Source: Semisulcospira habei (Eukaryota > Mollusca > Gastropoda > Semisulcospiridae). Taken from it: 64,000 nucleotides of DNA. The notes beneath the pieces were generated by a model. That model ran no database searches, was not told the origin of the DNA, and worked only from the letters and a program-made list of their open reading frames with translations. Within the stretch, counting starts at the first letter, position 1. Every line of letters starts with the position of its first letter. The DNA lies in assembly GCA_036245525.1 (NCBI GenBank), contig BTPG01000003.1:213487819-213551818 (forward strand), in the 5' to 3' direction. This document shows positions 43,020 through 54,800 of the stretch, piece by piece. The position numbers and the translations under genes were made by a program.

Positions 43020-45196
43020 TCATGTTTGGCTAAACTTTTATTTTTACCCGAAACAAAACCAGAAACAGAAAGCAGTACCTGTGGAATAAACAAACAGGTA
43101 ATAAGTAATGGTGCCAAGAATACAATGAACAAGGCACATAACTAAACTAAGGCATATATCATCATGCAGTGAACGTATAACACTTTGATTTTAGAGACTC
43201 TGATAAAATCAAAGTGATGGTCGTGTAACATATAGAATGTGTAGTAAAATACATGATAGCAAATAAAATGAAAAAACAAGTCACAATACTAACTACAAAG
43301 TCATGCAAAGCACAAGTCAAAGAATAAAACAGAGCACCAATACGCAAGTGCGCTATGCAGTCAGACCTGGCAAGGCGAACACGCAAATGACTAACAAACG
43401 GGTAGTCACTCCGACCGGAGCCTCCCTAACAGGTCAGACCACATCAAATTAAATGCAAAGTACTGAGCAAAAATAAAATTAAATCAGATGCTATGCCAGT
43501 GGTACAATAACTATGTGACTAAGCACTAATGAATAGTATATAAAAAAATAACTAGTATCAAGGGGAAAGTAATGTGTGAACATGACACAAAAAGGAACTT
43601 ACAATACAACCGACTTACCATCAAATGAATAAGGACGTACACACAGCCTCATCATTCACTCGGTTTATATTATATTCGCACCGCAGACACAAGCGCAAAC
43701 ATTGAACATCAACGAAAAACACAAACATCTACACACACGGCAGTCATTCATGACGAAGTGGAAAGACGGGCAGAAACGTTTGTGCTTGAAGGGAAATTAT
43801 GTGCATGTAACATAAGATAGCCTAGAATAAGGTATATCTACTAAAATGCAATCTAATGAATGTCACCATGCACTAAATAGAGGCATGGTCCACTTAATAT
43901 GGCTACAAATCACCTTTTAAGTTTCATACACATAGTAGTGAACAATGACCCTTGAGGTCGCATAACAGAAATGTTCGGTATTTCTTGCAGTCACTCAAAG
44001 GCTTCATTTACTTATTACACATAGTAGTGAACAATGACCCTTGAGGTCGCATGACAGATATGTCCTGTATTTCTTGGAGTCACTCAAAGGTTTCACTTAT
44101 TTATTACACATAGTAGTGAACAATGACCCTTGAGGTCGCATAACAATTAATATGACCTATATCGCACACAGGCTAATAATGCCTCTCAGCGATGTGAACC
44201 AAGCCTATGTACTATGTCAAGTGAAATACTTAGTCATAATATAGGAAGCAAATTAATAATGACTAAAGTCACAATAAATAATAAAAAACCTATAAACAAA
44301 TGACTAATGAATGGAATGAGTGACTGAATGAATCAATCCATCAGCCAGTCACTCGACCTATGGCTAGGCATGGCATACGGCCCGGCATAGCAAAGTATAA
44401 ACAACTTAAGCGGAAGTTCAAAATCAAAACAAACATGGCGCATAAGAGAGTCAGCTGTGAGTGACGTCACCAACGCGGGATCATCACACAAAGCTGCCGC
44501 CCTCCCTAGCTCGGTGATAGACAAGGGAAGACTAAAAAAAACATAGAACTAAATAAAATAAAAATCATCCTTAACTATGAAATACCGTAAATCTCTACCA
44601 CAGCAACAACAACTAAACAATCAACCAATAAAAAATAGCATTAAATGAACAAAAAAAAAAACTTAAAATGCGCGCATTATGGTGCATCCACCATGCAAGC
44701 AAGGTAGTCAATTGTCATGATTGTCATTCATTCAGCAAGACCAAACTTAGCGAATTATTTTAATTAGAGGCATAAGTGCACTCCCATTTACTCCCACGGT
44801 TACATGATGCGCCGAGGCAAAACTATCGCCTAGTCACAACCGACCACGGTCGTGCACGCTAAGCGCCTCATCATTTTGACACGTTAAGTTTTCTAAGGCA
44901 AAATTCATACATCACATTTTCCACATCAACGTTGTTACAAAAGTTTGTGTGCAAATTTCCACACTGCTGCATTACTGACATGGAAATTTACTAGCGAGTA
45001 GATAATCGTCTAGCAGAAAACAAATGGAATCAAGCTAGCCTCACAGAATGGCTAATGCGACCGGTCTGGCAATCATGTCAATTAAATGCTTAAGAAAATC
45101 ATCAAAACATCAAGCATCACAATGTCATAAAATAATACAAAATAATAATGCACCAAATACAATATAAAAACTGAGTACTTACAGGGTCTCCGAAAC
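43020..45196. other. Unassigned A-rich stretch
   Basis: No gene recognised on either strand. It is A-rich with many short stops. An 89-bp tandem repeat lies at 43931-44145. It belongs to the block absent from unit B. Confidence 0.5.
43931..44145 (+). repeat. 89-bp tandem repeat, about 2.4 copies
   Basis: CATAGTAGTGAACAATGACC starts at 43931, 44020 and 44109, an exact 89-bp period with few mismatches. Confidence 0.9.
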
Positions 45197-45221
45197 CCGC
45201 GCAGTTTCATCATCATCATCA

Positions 45222-46893
45222 TCAGTCCCTTGCCCGAACTGGGCGTTGGGGGGACTGAAAGGCAGCAGCAACAGACAGTGCTCTCCACTGAGTTCTATTT
45301 TGGGCGGTGGCAAGCAAGTCTGACATCTCGAGTTCGGTCCATTCTTTTATGTTTGCGACCGAACTCTTTCTCTGACGACCTCGCCGACGACTTCCTTCGA
45401 GAGTGCCTTGGAGGATAGTCTTGGACAAGGTGTTGTGTCGGGTCACGTGGCCAAACCAAGCAAGCTTGCGCCGTTTCACGGTTGCCAGAAGGGGTTCATG
45501 TGGGCCCACCAGGGAAGTGACGATGCTCCGTACATATTCGTTGGTCTTGTGCTCGCGGTACGAGATGCGGAGCAACTTCCTCAGGCACTTGTTCTCAAAG
45601 GCCTGGATTTTCTTTTTTGAGTCTGCAAGCAGTGTCCAAGTCTCACAGCCGTAGAGTAGAATAGACACTATGAGGGACTTGTAAAGCCTGTACTTGATGG
45701 TGAAGCTGATGGAGTTACTTCGCCATATCCTGTCCAGCCTGGCCATTGCGGATGTTGCTGTACCTATCCTGATACGGATCTCTGCTATGCAACTACCGTC
45801 TTTGGACAGGGTGGCTCCCAAGTACTTGAAGCTATTGACCTCTTCTAGCTTTTGGCCATTCATGTGAATGTTGCTGCTGCTGTCGCTTGTGGTGTTGATC
45901 ATCACTTTGCTTTTATCCGTACTGATCTCCATGCCATAAGACCCTGCGCTACTTGAAAGTTTGTCTGTCAGGTTTTGGAGCTCACTATTGCTGCCTGCCA
46001 TGAGGTCAATGTCGTCTGCGAATCGAAGATTGCACAGGGATCTGCCACCAATAGAGATTGAAGTATGGTGGTCGTGGAGGGTTTCCTGCATGATCTTCTC
46101 CAGGAACATGTTGAAAAGGACAGGAGAGAGCAGGCATCCTTGACGGACACCGATCGTCGTCCTGAAGAACTCGCCTGACTGATTGTTAAGTAGAACCGCG
46201 CTGCAGGCGTTCTTGTAAAGCGCTTCTATCATTTGGATCAGTCCCTCCTCTATGTTGAACGATCTCATGACTTGCCAGAGTCCGTCGTGCCAGACGCGAT
46301 CAAATGCTTTCCTGAAATCAATGAAGTTGTGGTAGAGTTCGCGCTGATGCTGCAGATGTTTCTCGATCAGGACGCGGCAGTTGAAAATCTGCTCTACAGT
46401 GCTTCTTCTAACTCTGAAGCCAGCCTGTTCTTCTGCCAGCAGTTCCTCGGCGAAAGTTTTGAGGCGGTTGAGAATGATTCTAAGCATTACTTTGCTAGGG
46501 TGACTTATCAGACTGATAGTTCTGTAGTTCTGGCACTGTTTCAGGTTTCCTTTCTTGGGGAGCGGGATCACTAGAGACTGTGTCCATTCTACTGGCCATT
46601 TCTTTTGCTCCCAGATCTTTTGACAGAGTGTAGTGAGGACCTTCGTTGTTACTTCTCCTCCATGTTTCAACAGTTCAGCAGGTACGTTGTCTACACCTGG
46701 AGACTTTCCTCCCTTCAGGCCGCGTACGGCTGCTTCCACCTCTTCAGCTAACACTGGCAGGTCTTCAGCCTTCCTGGCCCCAGCCTGGTTGTTTTGGAGG
46801 ATGCTGGTGTCTGGCTCAGCCTTGTAGTTATACAAGTCTCGGCAGTACTCAGTCCATCTGTTTAGTACAGCAGTGTTTTCCGTAAGGAGTTGG
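45222..46893 (-). pseudogene. LINE reverse transcriptase (no EN domain)
   Basis: A nearly full RT plus C-terminal region, about 550 residues without a stop. The catalytic FADD box and the preceding QGC(L/P)LSP block are intact. With no start and with its 5' part inverted, it cannot make a full LINE protein. Its relative at 62236-63646 is more decayed. Confidence 0.85.
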
Positions 46894-46909
46894 CCTTACT
46901 AGCCTCAAG

Positions 46910-47403
46910 TTGAAGCTGGCATTGAAACGAGATAGCAAGAACCCTCGCATCAGATTCGACCTCCAGAAGCTAAAAGACCCGGTAGTAGAAGAGCTCTTCC
47001 AAGCCCAGGTGGGAGGCAGATTTGCAGCCTTGGCTACTTTGGACTGCGACGTAGACACCCTTGCTGGAAATATAAAAGAGGTGTTACTTTCTACAGCAGA
47101 AGAAGTGCTGGGGAAGCAGAGGAAGCGCAAACAGCCCTGGGTCACCGATGACATCCTCGATCTCTGTGATGAGAGGAGAGCCTGGAAGAAAAAGAGAGGC
47201 CAAGACCTCACATCAGCAAACAAGTACAGACTTGTCAACAAGAAGATCAGGAAGAGGATGAAAGAAGCCAAAGAAGATTGGATTGAAGACCAGTGTTGTA
47301 GCATGGAAGAGGGCATGGCAAATGGCAACAACAAGAAGGCTTATGAAACGCTAAGGACCCTCACCAAGACTCAACAGCGAACAGCCACAGTCATCGAAGA
47401 CAG
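46910..47403 (+). pseudogene. Inverted 5' fragment of the same LINE (EN-RT linker)
   Basis: Open frame with KQRKRKQPWVTDDILDL and YRLVNKKIRKRMKEAKEDW, the linker just before RT in this LINE type. It ends VIEDSR exactly at the target-site duplicate. The minus-strand piece resumes at LTENTAVLNRWTEYC, the expected continuation after a short gap. Confidence 0.85.
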
Positions 47404-47884
47404 CCGCGCAGTTTAGGTGAATTAAAAAAAAATGTTTTCAGTTCCTCCAAGGTACCGGTGCCAGAAGTGAAGTCGGTCACAAGTACTGGTACTGTGAGTC
47501 TTGCACGTTTGATAAAAAAGAAAGTCCGCCACGCAGGCAACCCTACTTATAGAGGCATGCTGGCTGCTCCCGCTGTCTCCGCGTCGGTGCAAAGTCCACG
47601 GCGGTTTGGCAATTGTATAAGTGGCAAATCTGTATTTCTTGCCAGCTCTAAGAACTAGAATATCTTCTGAACTACATAATGCAAAAATATAATCTTTGAA
47701 TATAAATATTAAGAAATTTTACCAGCTGTACTCTGGATTTAATTTGAAATTACGGGGTATTAGCGGAAAGTTTATATTTATTCTTAAGGCGGTCTCAGAA
47801 GTGCCACAGAAAATCAAAAAGGCTACTAAATCGCAATTATCACTCGGATAGGTTATAGTTATCCAAAAGACATATACATTACAA

Positions 47885-49149
47885 CATGATCCAGCTCCAC
47901 GAGGACCAGCAAGGCCAGGTCAGACTAAACAGTGACCTCTCAGAACCATTCCCCATTCGCAACGGCGTGAAGCAAGGCTGCGTGCTGGCACCGACCCTCT
48001 TCACCATCTTCTTCAGCATGATGTTTAAGCAGGCCACAGTGGACCTCGACGATGACGACGCAGCGTACATCAGGTATCGTCTCGATGGCAGCCTGTTCAA
48101 CCTCAGACGACTGCAGGCCCACACGAAAACCCTAGACCAACTGATTCGTGAGCTGCTCTTTGCTGATGACGCTGCCCTCGTTGCACACACAGAGAGAGCT
48201 TTGCAGCGTATTACGTCCTGCTTCGCAGATGCCGCCCAGCTCTTTGGACTTAAGGTCAGTCTGAAAAAGACAGAGGTCCTTCATCAGCCAGCACCAAAGG
48301 AAGAGCATCGCCCTCCCTACATCACCATCGGCGAGTCCGAACTGAAGTCTGTACACCAGTTTACTTACCTCGGCTGCATCATCACGTCAGACGCCAAGCT
48401 GGACAAGGAGCTGGACAACAGGCTGGCAAAAGCGAACAGTGCTTTCGGGCGAATATTCAAGCGGGTGTGGCACATTCAACAGCTGAAAAAAGGCACCAAG
48501 ATCAGCGTGTACAGAGCTGTCGTCCTCACCACCCTGCTGTATGGTTCCGAGTCCTGGGCCCTCTACCGCAGCCAACTACGACTCCTCGAACGCTTTCACC
48601 AGCGCTGCCTGCGTACCATCCTCAGCATTCACTGGAGTGACTATGTCACCAACATCGAGGTCCTTGAACAGGCGGAAACATTGAGCATCGAGGCTTTGCT
48701 GCTGCGGACACAGCTTCGCTGGGCGGGGCACGTCTCCAGGATGGAGGATCATCGCCTACCCAAGATCACTCTGTTCGGCAAGCTCGCCACTGGACACCGA
48801 GACAGAGGGGCACCAAAAAGAGATACAAAGACGGTCTCAAGAAGTCACTTAGTGCCTGCCAAATCGACCACCGCCAGTGGTCTTCGCTTGCTGCGGACCG
48901 TGACACCTGGCGCTCCACCATCCACAAGGCAGCCGTCTCATTTGAGGACTCTTGCAGAGCTAACCTCAAGGACAAGCGGCTCAGGAAAAAAAAAACAGAG
49001 TTGTCGTAACTCAGAACCCTGACCAGACCTTCCCCTGCAGCCACTGCGGTCGAACCTGCCTGTCCCGGATTGGCCTCCGCAGTCACGAAAATGCCTGCAG
49101 ACGACGTGGGCAAGCCCTATAGAATCTTCGTTCGCGAAGTCAAGCCATG
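47885..49149 (+). mobile_element. 5'-truncated LINE with C-terminal zinc finger
   Basis: The open frame from 47886 encodes RT C-terminal blocks (IRNGVKQGCVLAPTLF, LLFADDAALVAH, FTYLGCIITSDAKLD, LLYGSESWALY, LRWAGHVSRM). A frame change near 48800-48990 separates it from a C2HC-type finger frame (CSHCGRTC ... GLRSHENAC, ending TAG at about 49122). It is flanked by a 13-bp duplication ATATACATTACAA (47872-47884, 49150-49162). No poly-A tail. A different LINE type from the element at 45208. Confidence 0.88.
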
Positions 49150-49593
49150 ATATACATTACAAAAACTATTAACCGGGCCAAATCTAACCAACTAAATTCT
49201 AAGCAAATGGTGTTGCAGTTTGGCTACAATACACAGTGAAAACTGATATACAAGAAATACAACACGTACACTGAGCTATCGCGTACACAACACTTAACGC
49301 TGCGTTTGGCAAGGCACCGCGAGCGGCGCACGTCATAGCTAGCATTCGACACCAGTGAAATCCGAGAAGCAATGGTCATAAGTGCTATCGGCCTATATAC
49401 ACAGAGGAACATCTGGTTCACTCTGTTACATTTGTTATGCTGTAAATATTCATTTTAGAAACAAACACACACACAGTCATGAAATAAAAACACAGCAAGT
49501 CAAATTTGAAAAAAAGAAAAGCACATGTATCTATAAACATAATTACCAGCTTACCATACAGCATACTGATTTTTGCACTTACGCGCATATCTG

Positions 49594-49964
49594 TGGCAGT
49601 CGGTGGCGCTATTTGACGCGATGATTCCTGCAGGATGTCAGGGTGTTGTTATTCCTGCAGGATGTCAGGGTGCTGTTATTCCTGCAGGATGTCCGGGTGT
49701 TGTTATGCCAGCAGGAAGTCAGGGTGTTGTTATTCCTGCAGGATGTCAGGGTGTTGTTATTCTTGCAGAATGTCAGGCTGTTGTTATTTCTGCAGGATGT
49801 CAGGGTGTTGGTATTCCTGCAGGATGTCAGGGTGTTGGTATTCCTGCAGGATGTCAAGGTGTTGGTATTCCTGCAGGATGTCGGGGTGTTGGTATTCCTG
49901 CAGGATGTCGGGGTGTTGTTATTCCTGCATGAATCATCGCGACAAAAACCGCTAGAGACTGCCA
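49594..49964. repeat. 27-bp minisatellite between hairpin arms (unit A), about 11 copies
   Basis: The unit ATTCCTGCAGGATGTCAGGG plus TGTTGTT repeats about 11 times, each with a CTGCAG. The array is bounded by inverted arms beginning TGGCAGTCGGTGGCG and ending in the reverse of it, about 39 bp each with mismatches, meeting the array at CGATGATTCCTGCA. Sharing with unit B shows the array predates the duplication. Confidence 0.9.
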
Positions 49965-50237
49965 GAAGGTTTAATGACAAACCCGTTGTGAATATGCTAC
50001 TTGAATAAAGCTTTGTTTCCCGTGTTTAGAGTCACGGTTTATGTACACGTTTCATGATTCAATTCGAATAGTTTGTTGGTGGCAGATCGAAGCAGCAGAG
50101 AGAACCGGTTTATGAACATGTACTTTGTGCAGAAAAGACAAAGGAATATTCTCTTGTCTTTGCTATCGCTTCCGTGGCAGATAATAACGATTTATTCCAT
50201 TTGCTGCCAGAGGGAAAAAAGTATGTCATTAAAAGCC

Positions 50238-50442
50238 CTTGTGGAGAAGCAGAGCAGACCACAGAGCACATCCTCCAGGACTGTGGGAACCACCAGCTGC
50301 TGAGGGAGGAGATATGGCAGAAGCCCGCCACTCTACAAGAGAAACTGTACGGGCCTGTGGTGGTGCTACAGAAGACCACAGATTTCATTTTGAGAGCCAA
50401 TCTCCAATTGTGACGCCGTTCGAGAAGAAGAAGAAGAAGACA
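50238..50442 (+). mobile_element. LINE C-terminal fragment with (GAA)n tail
   Basis: Encodes a C-CG-x-T-EHILQDC-type cysteine motif (SPCGEAEQTTEHILQDC) then LREEIWQ and a stop, followed by GAAGAAGAAGAA. This motif ends many animal LINE proteins. The matching place in unit B (about 61812) lacks it. Confidence 0.7.
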
Positions 50443-50485
50443 TACATCAGAGAATCGACATTTAGGTGTGTAGCCCATTCCCCAA

Positions 50486-50600
50486 TGCGCTAAAGGCCAT
50501 CGGGGCGACGTCGGCCGCCGTTGTCCCGCGCACTGTCGTGTGCGGGCCAGCAACAGCCAGCAACATACAGCAGAGAATGGCCTTTTGCGCACTGGGTGCC
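50486..50600. repeat. P3 hairpin in flank of unit A
   Basis: AATGCGCTAAAGGCCATCGG to GGCCTTTTGCGCACTGGG; the right arm is partly replaced by CAGCAACAGCCAGCAAC. The partner in unit B is at 62095-62155. Confidence 0.8.
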
Positions 50601-51274
50601 TACACACCTTGTTGGAACAAAGGAAAAATAAATTTTAAAAAAAGCAACATTTTGGACTTTTAAGGACACGGTATTTCTACCAACTTGGAACTTTAATGTT
50701 TTAATCAAAATTATTCTTGTACACTACACACAGAATGTATTTTGTTTCACGCTGTTAACTGATTCGTAAATCTATAGAAGATGTAGCATACAATCCTTTA
50801 ACCTCTTGACGGCTATCGCTTGTCGGAAACGGAACCAAATTACTACCGCGTCTTTTCAGACGAGCGGTATTATGAACAGCAGACATGTGAGGGAATAATC
50901 CATTTGGTCTGTGATCAAGCCTGGAGCTATTGTTTAATTCGAAAGAAAAGGTCCAACGCACACAAATTAAACTGAAAACCCACCGCCTTGTGCCACCTCC
51001 GCTTGAGAAACACGGGTATAAATTGAGACCAGACAGAAGCGTAGATCCACATGATCTTGAGGGGGTAGGTCTCGTGCGTCTGGGCGCTGTCACTGGTTCC
51101 TGACCGTGAAGAACGATTCCACAGAGGAAATTTCAATTGCATTTGGATAATCAATTTAAACAATTAAAATGTCTCTTTGTTAGGTACGTTCCACATGCAG
51201 AACTTCAGAACCTGGGGCCCCAAAAATACAGAAAAAGCTAGTCACTAAACTGAAGCAAGAAACATTACCCAACT

Positions 51275-51340
51275 TCAAAAGGCATAGATCCTCATGAGCC
51301 CCCGCAATTGCGGGGGCTCATGAGGATCTATGCCTCTTGA
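51275..51340. repeat. P1 hairpin upstream of lectin B
   Basis: Centre CCCCCGCAATTGCGGGGG; arms are perfect for more than 25 bp. Same relative position as 35087 in unit A. Confidence 0.9.
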
Positions 51341-51817
51341 TGAGCACTCTCTGTACAGGTTCCTTTGCGGCTGTGGGTTTTTGATGTTGAATTTACTGAA
51401 GAAGAGAAAGCAGTCGGTATCCATTGACAACAGAAGCAAAAGGTCCTCGGTCATTGTTGATCTGTGCAGACTAATGTGCGGGGCAAGATGCAGTCGACGT
51501 TTGTCCGAGCACCTAATGCTTGACGGGCAATGAGCTGTTTGTCACACTGGTGTCGACGGATACTCTGGTACGACGTGGAAGCGAGTGGGCGCTGCTTTTC
51601 TTGCAAGACTTAACTAGCACATAATAAAAAAAAAAACCGATTGGTTTGGGATTAAGATAAAAGACCGGAGAAAACAGCAGCATCGACAAACAAAAGATAA
51701 ACAAAAAACAAGACGACTTAACAACAACAGCAACAACAACTTCTAAGGGCGACAAACAGGACGGCGGGAAGACTGCAATCAGGCTAATCGCGTACACGGA
51801 CTGTCTGACTGGAAGAG

Positions 51818-51879
51818 ATGGGGGATTTCGCTGCTACACGACTTGTCCTCTGCACCTTCGCTGCTGTGCTGCATGGAAC
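51818..51879 (+). CDS. Lectin B exon 1 (signal peptide)
   Basis: ATG at 51818; donor GTAAGT. Encodes MGDFAATRLVLCTFAAVLHG, differing from gene A at only a few positions. Confidence 0.82.
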
Positions 51880-54800
51880 GTAAGTTGATTAATATGTATG
51901 TGCCGGTGTGCGATTTGTGTACCTTAAAAAAGTTACCCGGTGCGAAAGGGCAATCGGGCCGACGACGGTCGCCGTTGGCCCGCGTACGGCTGTGCGCGGG
52001 CCAACGGTGGCCGAAGTCGTCCCAATACCTCACTTAAATTTGCTCTATCATTTCAAGATGGCGGGTTGGGTCATCACAATGAGTCGTGGTTAGTTCTTCA
52101 TTATCTCTGGGAGAGTCTCCTAGGTGATTGTAACGCACACAGACTCTCCCCAGTCGCACGCACAGACTCACAACGCAACAGACGCATGTACCGCCACTGA
52201 CTCAGACGACCGCATTCACGCGGTACAACTCAAACACTGTTTTTCTTTCTTCTAGGCCCTTTTGCTCTTACCAACAACAACAACAACAACAAAAATAACG
52301 TAAATTCAAAAGATTCTTTACACTATACACTTCTCACTACAAGCACGTCAACCCCGCATACACATACACAACGTAAAAGCCAGGCTAGGTAATTGTCCTC
52401 ACAATCCAACCTGTTTCACTGGTGTTATCGTTCTGTAACGTTCTGTCCTTCCACGTCTAGGCGTGTAGTTTCTCGCGTCGCACGCTTCTGAGTACTCCCC
52501 CATTTCTCGTACCGTAAACGTCCTCATGACTCGCTCAAGTAGTGCAGTCTCTGATGACCCGGGTGTCTAGGCACCGGTCGCTCACTCCTCGAGTGGTAAA
52601 ATGATCTCACGATCATGATCTCACGATAGGTCCCTTTGGCGGCAACCTCTGCTGACTGACGTGTTGGCGTCACGTCGCTCCACTCCACACAAGAACTCTG
52701 TACACAAAGTCCTGACATCATAACACTTGCAACACACACACACACAACTTGGATAATATGAGGTACCTTACGTAACCTGGCTGATACATATTACTCTCAC
52801 GTTTTCATTCATACACACGAACTACTTTCGCAACACACCATAACAAGGTCACTACACTAAAACATACTATAAGCTGACAATCTCGCCATACATTTGTTCA
52901 TACATTGGAAAAGACTATACTTAAACCAACTACATACTACCTTCGCCAATCATTTAGGCATACACATCTCACATTCTTTAACTATCTCTGTCGGTAAATT
53001 ACAAACTAGACAAATCACCAAATATCTCAACAAATTCCAAACCAACCTAACTAAGCCATATAAACGCTACACAACCAAACTACGCTACTCTAACGCATAT
53101 TACCATTAACTCCGTAACTCTCAATAATGCATAAACATATCTGAAATCAAGGTCTCAGTCTTGGAATAGGGGCTAGGCTATCCCACATGCAACTGTCCTT
53201 GCTAACAGCACATTTTAGATTAGAATCACGCAGCTTTTTAGTATGATTCGTTTCCTTTTTAATGGAGAATTGCGATCGATGTTTTTACGTGTGGATAGAA
53301 TGTTCCACATTTTGCTAACTTGTAGCAAAGTCCGACCTAGATTAAGCTGGAAGGTTCTGGAAAAGACGCGATTGTTCTAGTGACCTCAAACATGACGTCA
53401 AAGTTTTGTAGTACACATTTTGGTTAAATTTTATGACGTTTACGTAATGCATCTAGATTTTAGTAGGAGATTGTAGACAAATCTAGAGTGTTCTTTTTAG
53501 TGAATATTAATGATTTGAGTTACGTTTTCTTTTCTGATTGGTTGCGTTGTGTAATTTACGGATTGTTCTGGAAATTTGTGATAGTATAAATGAGAATGTT
53601 AGAACGTATGTGCATGCATTGTAAGGGACAGTTCATCAAAGTGTGGATGCTTTGTGCTGGGAGTGCATCGTGAGAATAAAGTACTGTTGGAGCTGTTACT
53701 CCAGTGTGGTCTACAACCGTGTGCCATGTGTGACGAGTTGCAACTGTGTGAGGTTTTCTACAAGAACCTTACATGCGTGTGTCTGGTGTGATTGCACGCT
53801 ACTACGACCACTACCATGTAACAGTTTGTTACCAAACAAATGCATTTACCACTATACGCTTTCCCCTGCAGTTTTTGCCAGACCAGGATTCATTCCTATT
53901 TTGGACAAGTTCGTGAGCTGGATCACCTTGGTCCTCCAGCCAATAGCATCCTTTCTGTTCTGATGAAAGTGACGTCACTTACATGCGTCAACCGATGCAT
54001 CGCTTCTGATTGGTGCGCTTCAGTCTTCTACGATACGTCGAAGTCCCACTGTCTCCTGACGGCAAAACGCTATCTATCCGCGGCAGGGCTCATCCCTGCT
54101 GTAGGATTACAGTACTGGAGAGGTGAAGTAAACTTATGTGGTGGATTTTGGTTTGGATTGCTTTTATTGCATTTGTATTCTTTGCCATGTTATGGTTTTC
54201 TTTCTTGAGATTCGATAGCTTGAGACACAGTTCACATACATTCACACAACCCTTTTTTTTCTTATGCGCAAAAGGCCATTGGGCCCACGTCGGCCGCCGT
54301 TGGCCAGCGTACAGCCGTGCGCGGGGCAACAGAGGCCGACGTCGGCCCGATGGCCTGTGCGCACTGGGTGCTAACTTTTAAATTGCGAAGTAACAACTGG
54401 CAAAGAAAACCGATGCTGTACTTTTAGTCAGGCATTTTTAGATGCAGTTTTCTTTCTTAATTGTTGTGTTTGTTTGTTTTTTTTTTAATTTTAATTTAGG
54501 ACATCCATGACTGCTTCTGTGTTTTGAGGACTATGTCTTGTTTGAACGCTTTAACCATTTCCCTGCCTGCGGACGCGCATTCTGTTCCTGACATCTTTGC
54601 TAATTAAACGCCAAAGAACCCAAACTGTCCAAGGAACATCGATACAAAGTCGTGTCGGCAAGAGGCATAGATCCTCATGGGCCCCCGCACCTCCGGGGCA
54701 CATGAGGATCTATTTCGCTTGCAGTGAGATCTATTCGCCTTTTTTGGCAGTGAGGGTGGGGTGGGGAAGGAGTTTGGGGGTGGTGTGTGGGGGGGGGGGG

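Larger units (their letters stand above)
45208..47403 (-). mobile_element. LINE with 5' inversion (twin-primed copy)
   Basis: Minus-strand 46893-45222 encodes RT: LPKKGNLKQCQNYRTISL, AEEQAGFR, DFRKAFDRVWH, GVRQGCLLSP, RFADDID, and a C-terminal LAWFGHVTRH / GRQRKSS region. The immediately upstream protein part lies on the opposite strand (about 46910-47403, ending TATVIEDSR). A perfect 11-bp duplication CCGCGCAGTTT flanks the whole (45197-45207, 47404-47414), and a (TGA)n tail marks the 3' end. This is the signature of twin priming. No endonuclease domain. Confidence 0.88.
42941..49434. mobile_element. 6.5-kb block present only in unit A
   Basis: In unit B the sequence runs straight from ATATATTTG to ATGCTGTAAATATTC; in unit A these are separated by this block. 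With two nested LINEs (45208-47403 and 47885-49149) removed, about 3 kb of unassigned sequence remains. It begins TGTGATGGGG, ends CTGTTACA and is flanked by TTTG on both sides. No LTR pair, transposase or RT of its own was seen. Either an unknown element or a deletion in unit B. Confidence 0.6.
34970..50690 (+). repeat. Segmental duplication unit A (around lectin gene A)
   Basis: Matches unit B (51180-62235) in order: upstream palindrome (35087/51275), exon 1, a hairpin half at the start of intron 1, exons 2-4, a CA-repeat block (42718/58920), a minisatellite block (49594/59474), and flank (49965-50235 / 61545-61815). Differences are a ~6.5 kb block at 42941-49434 in A only, a SINE and large inverted repeat in A intron 3, and extra sequence in B intron 1. 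Confidence 0.8.
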
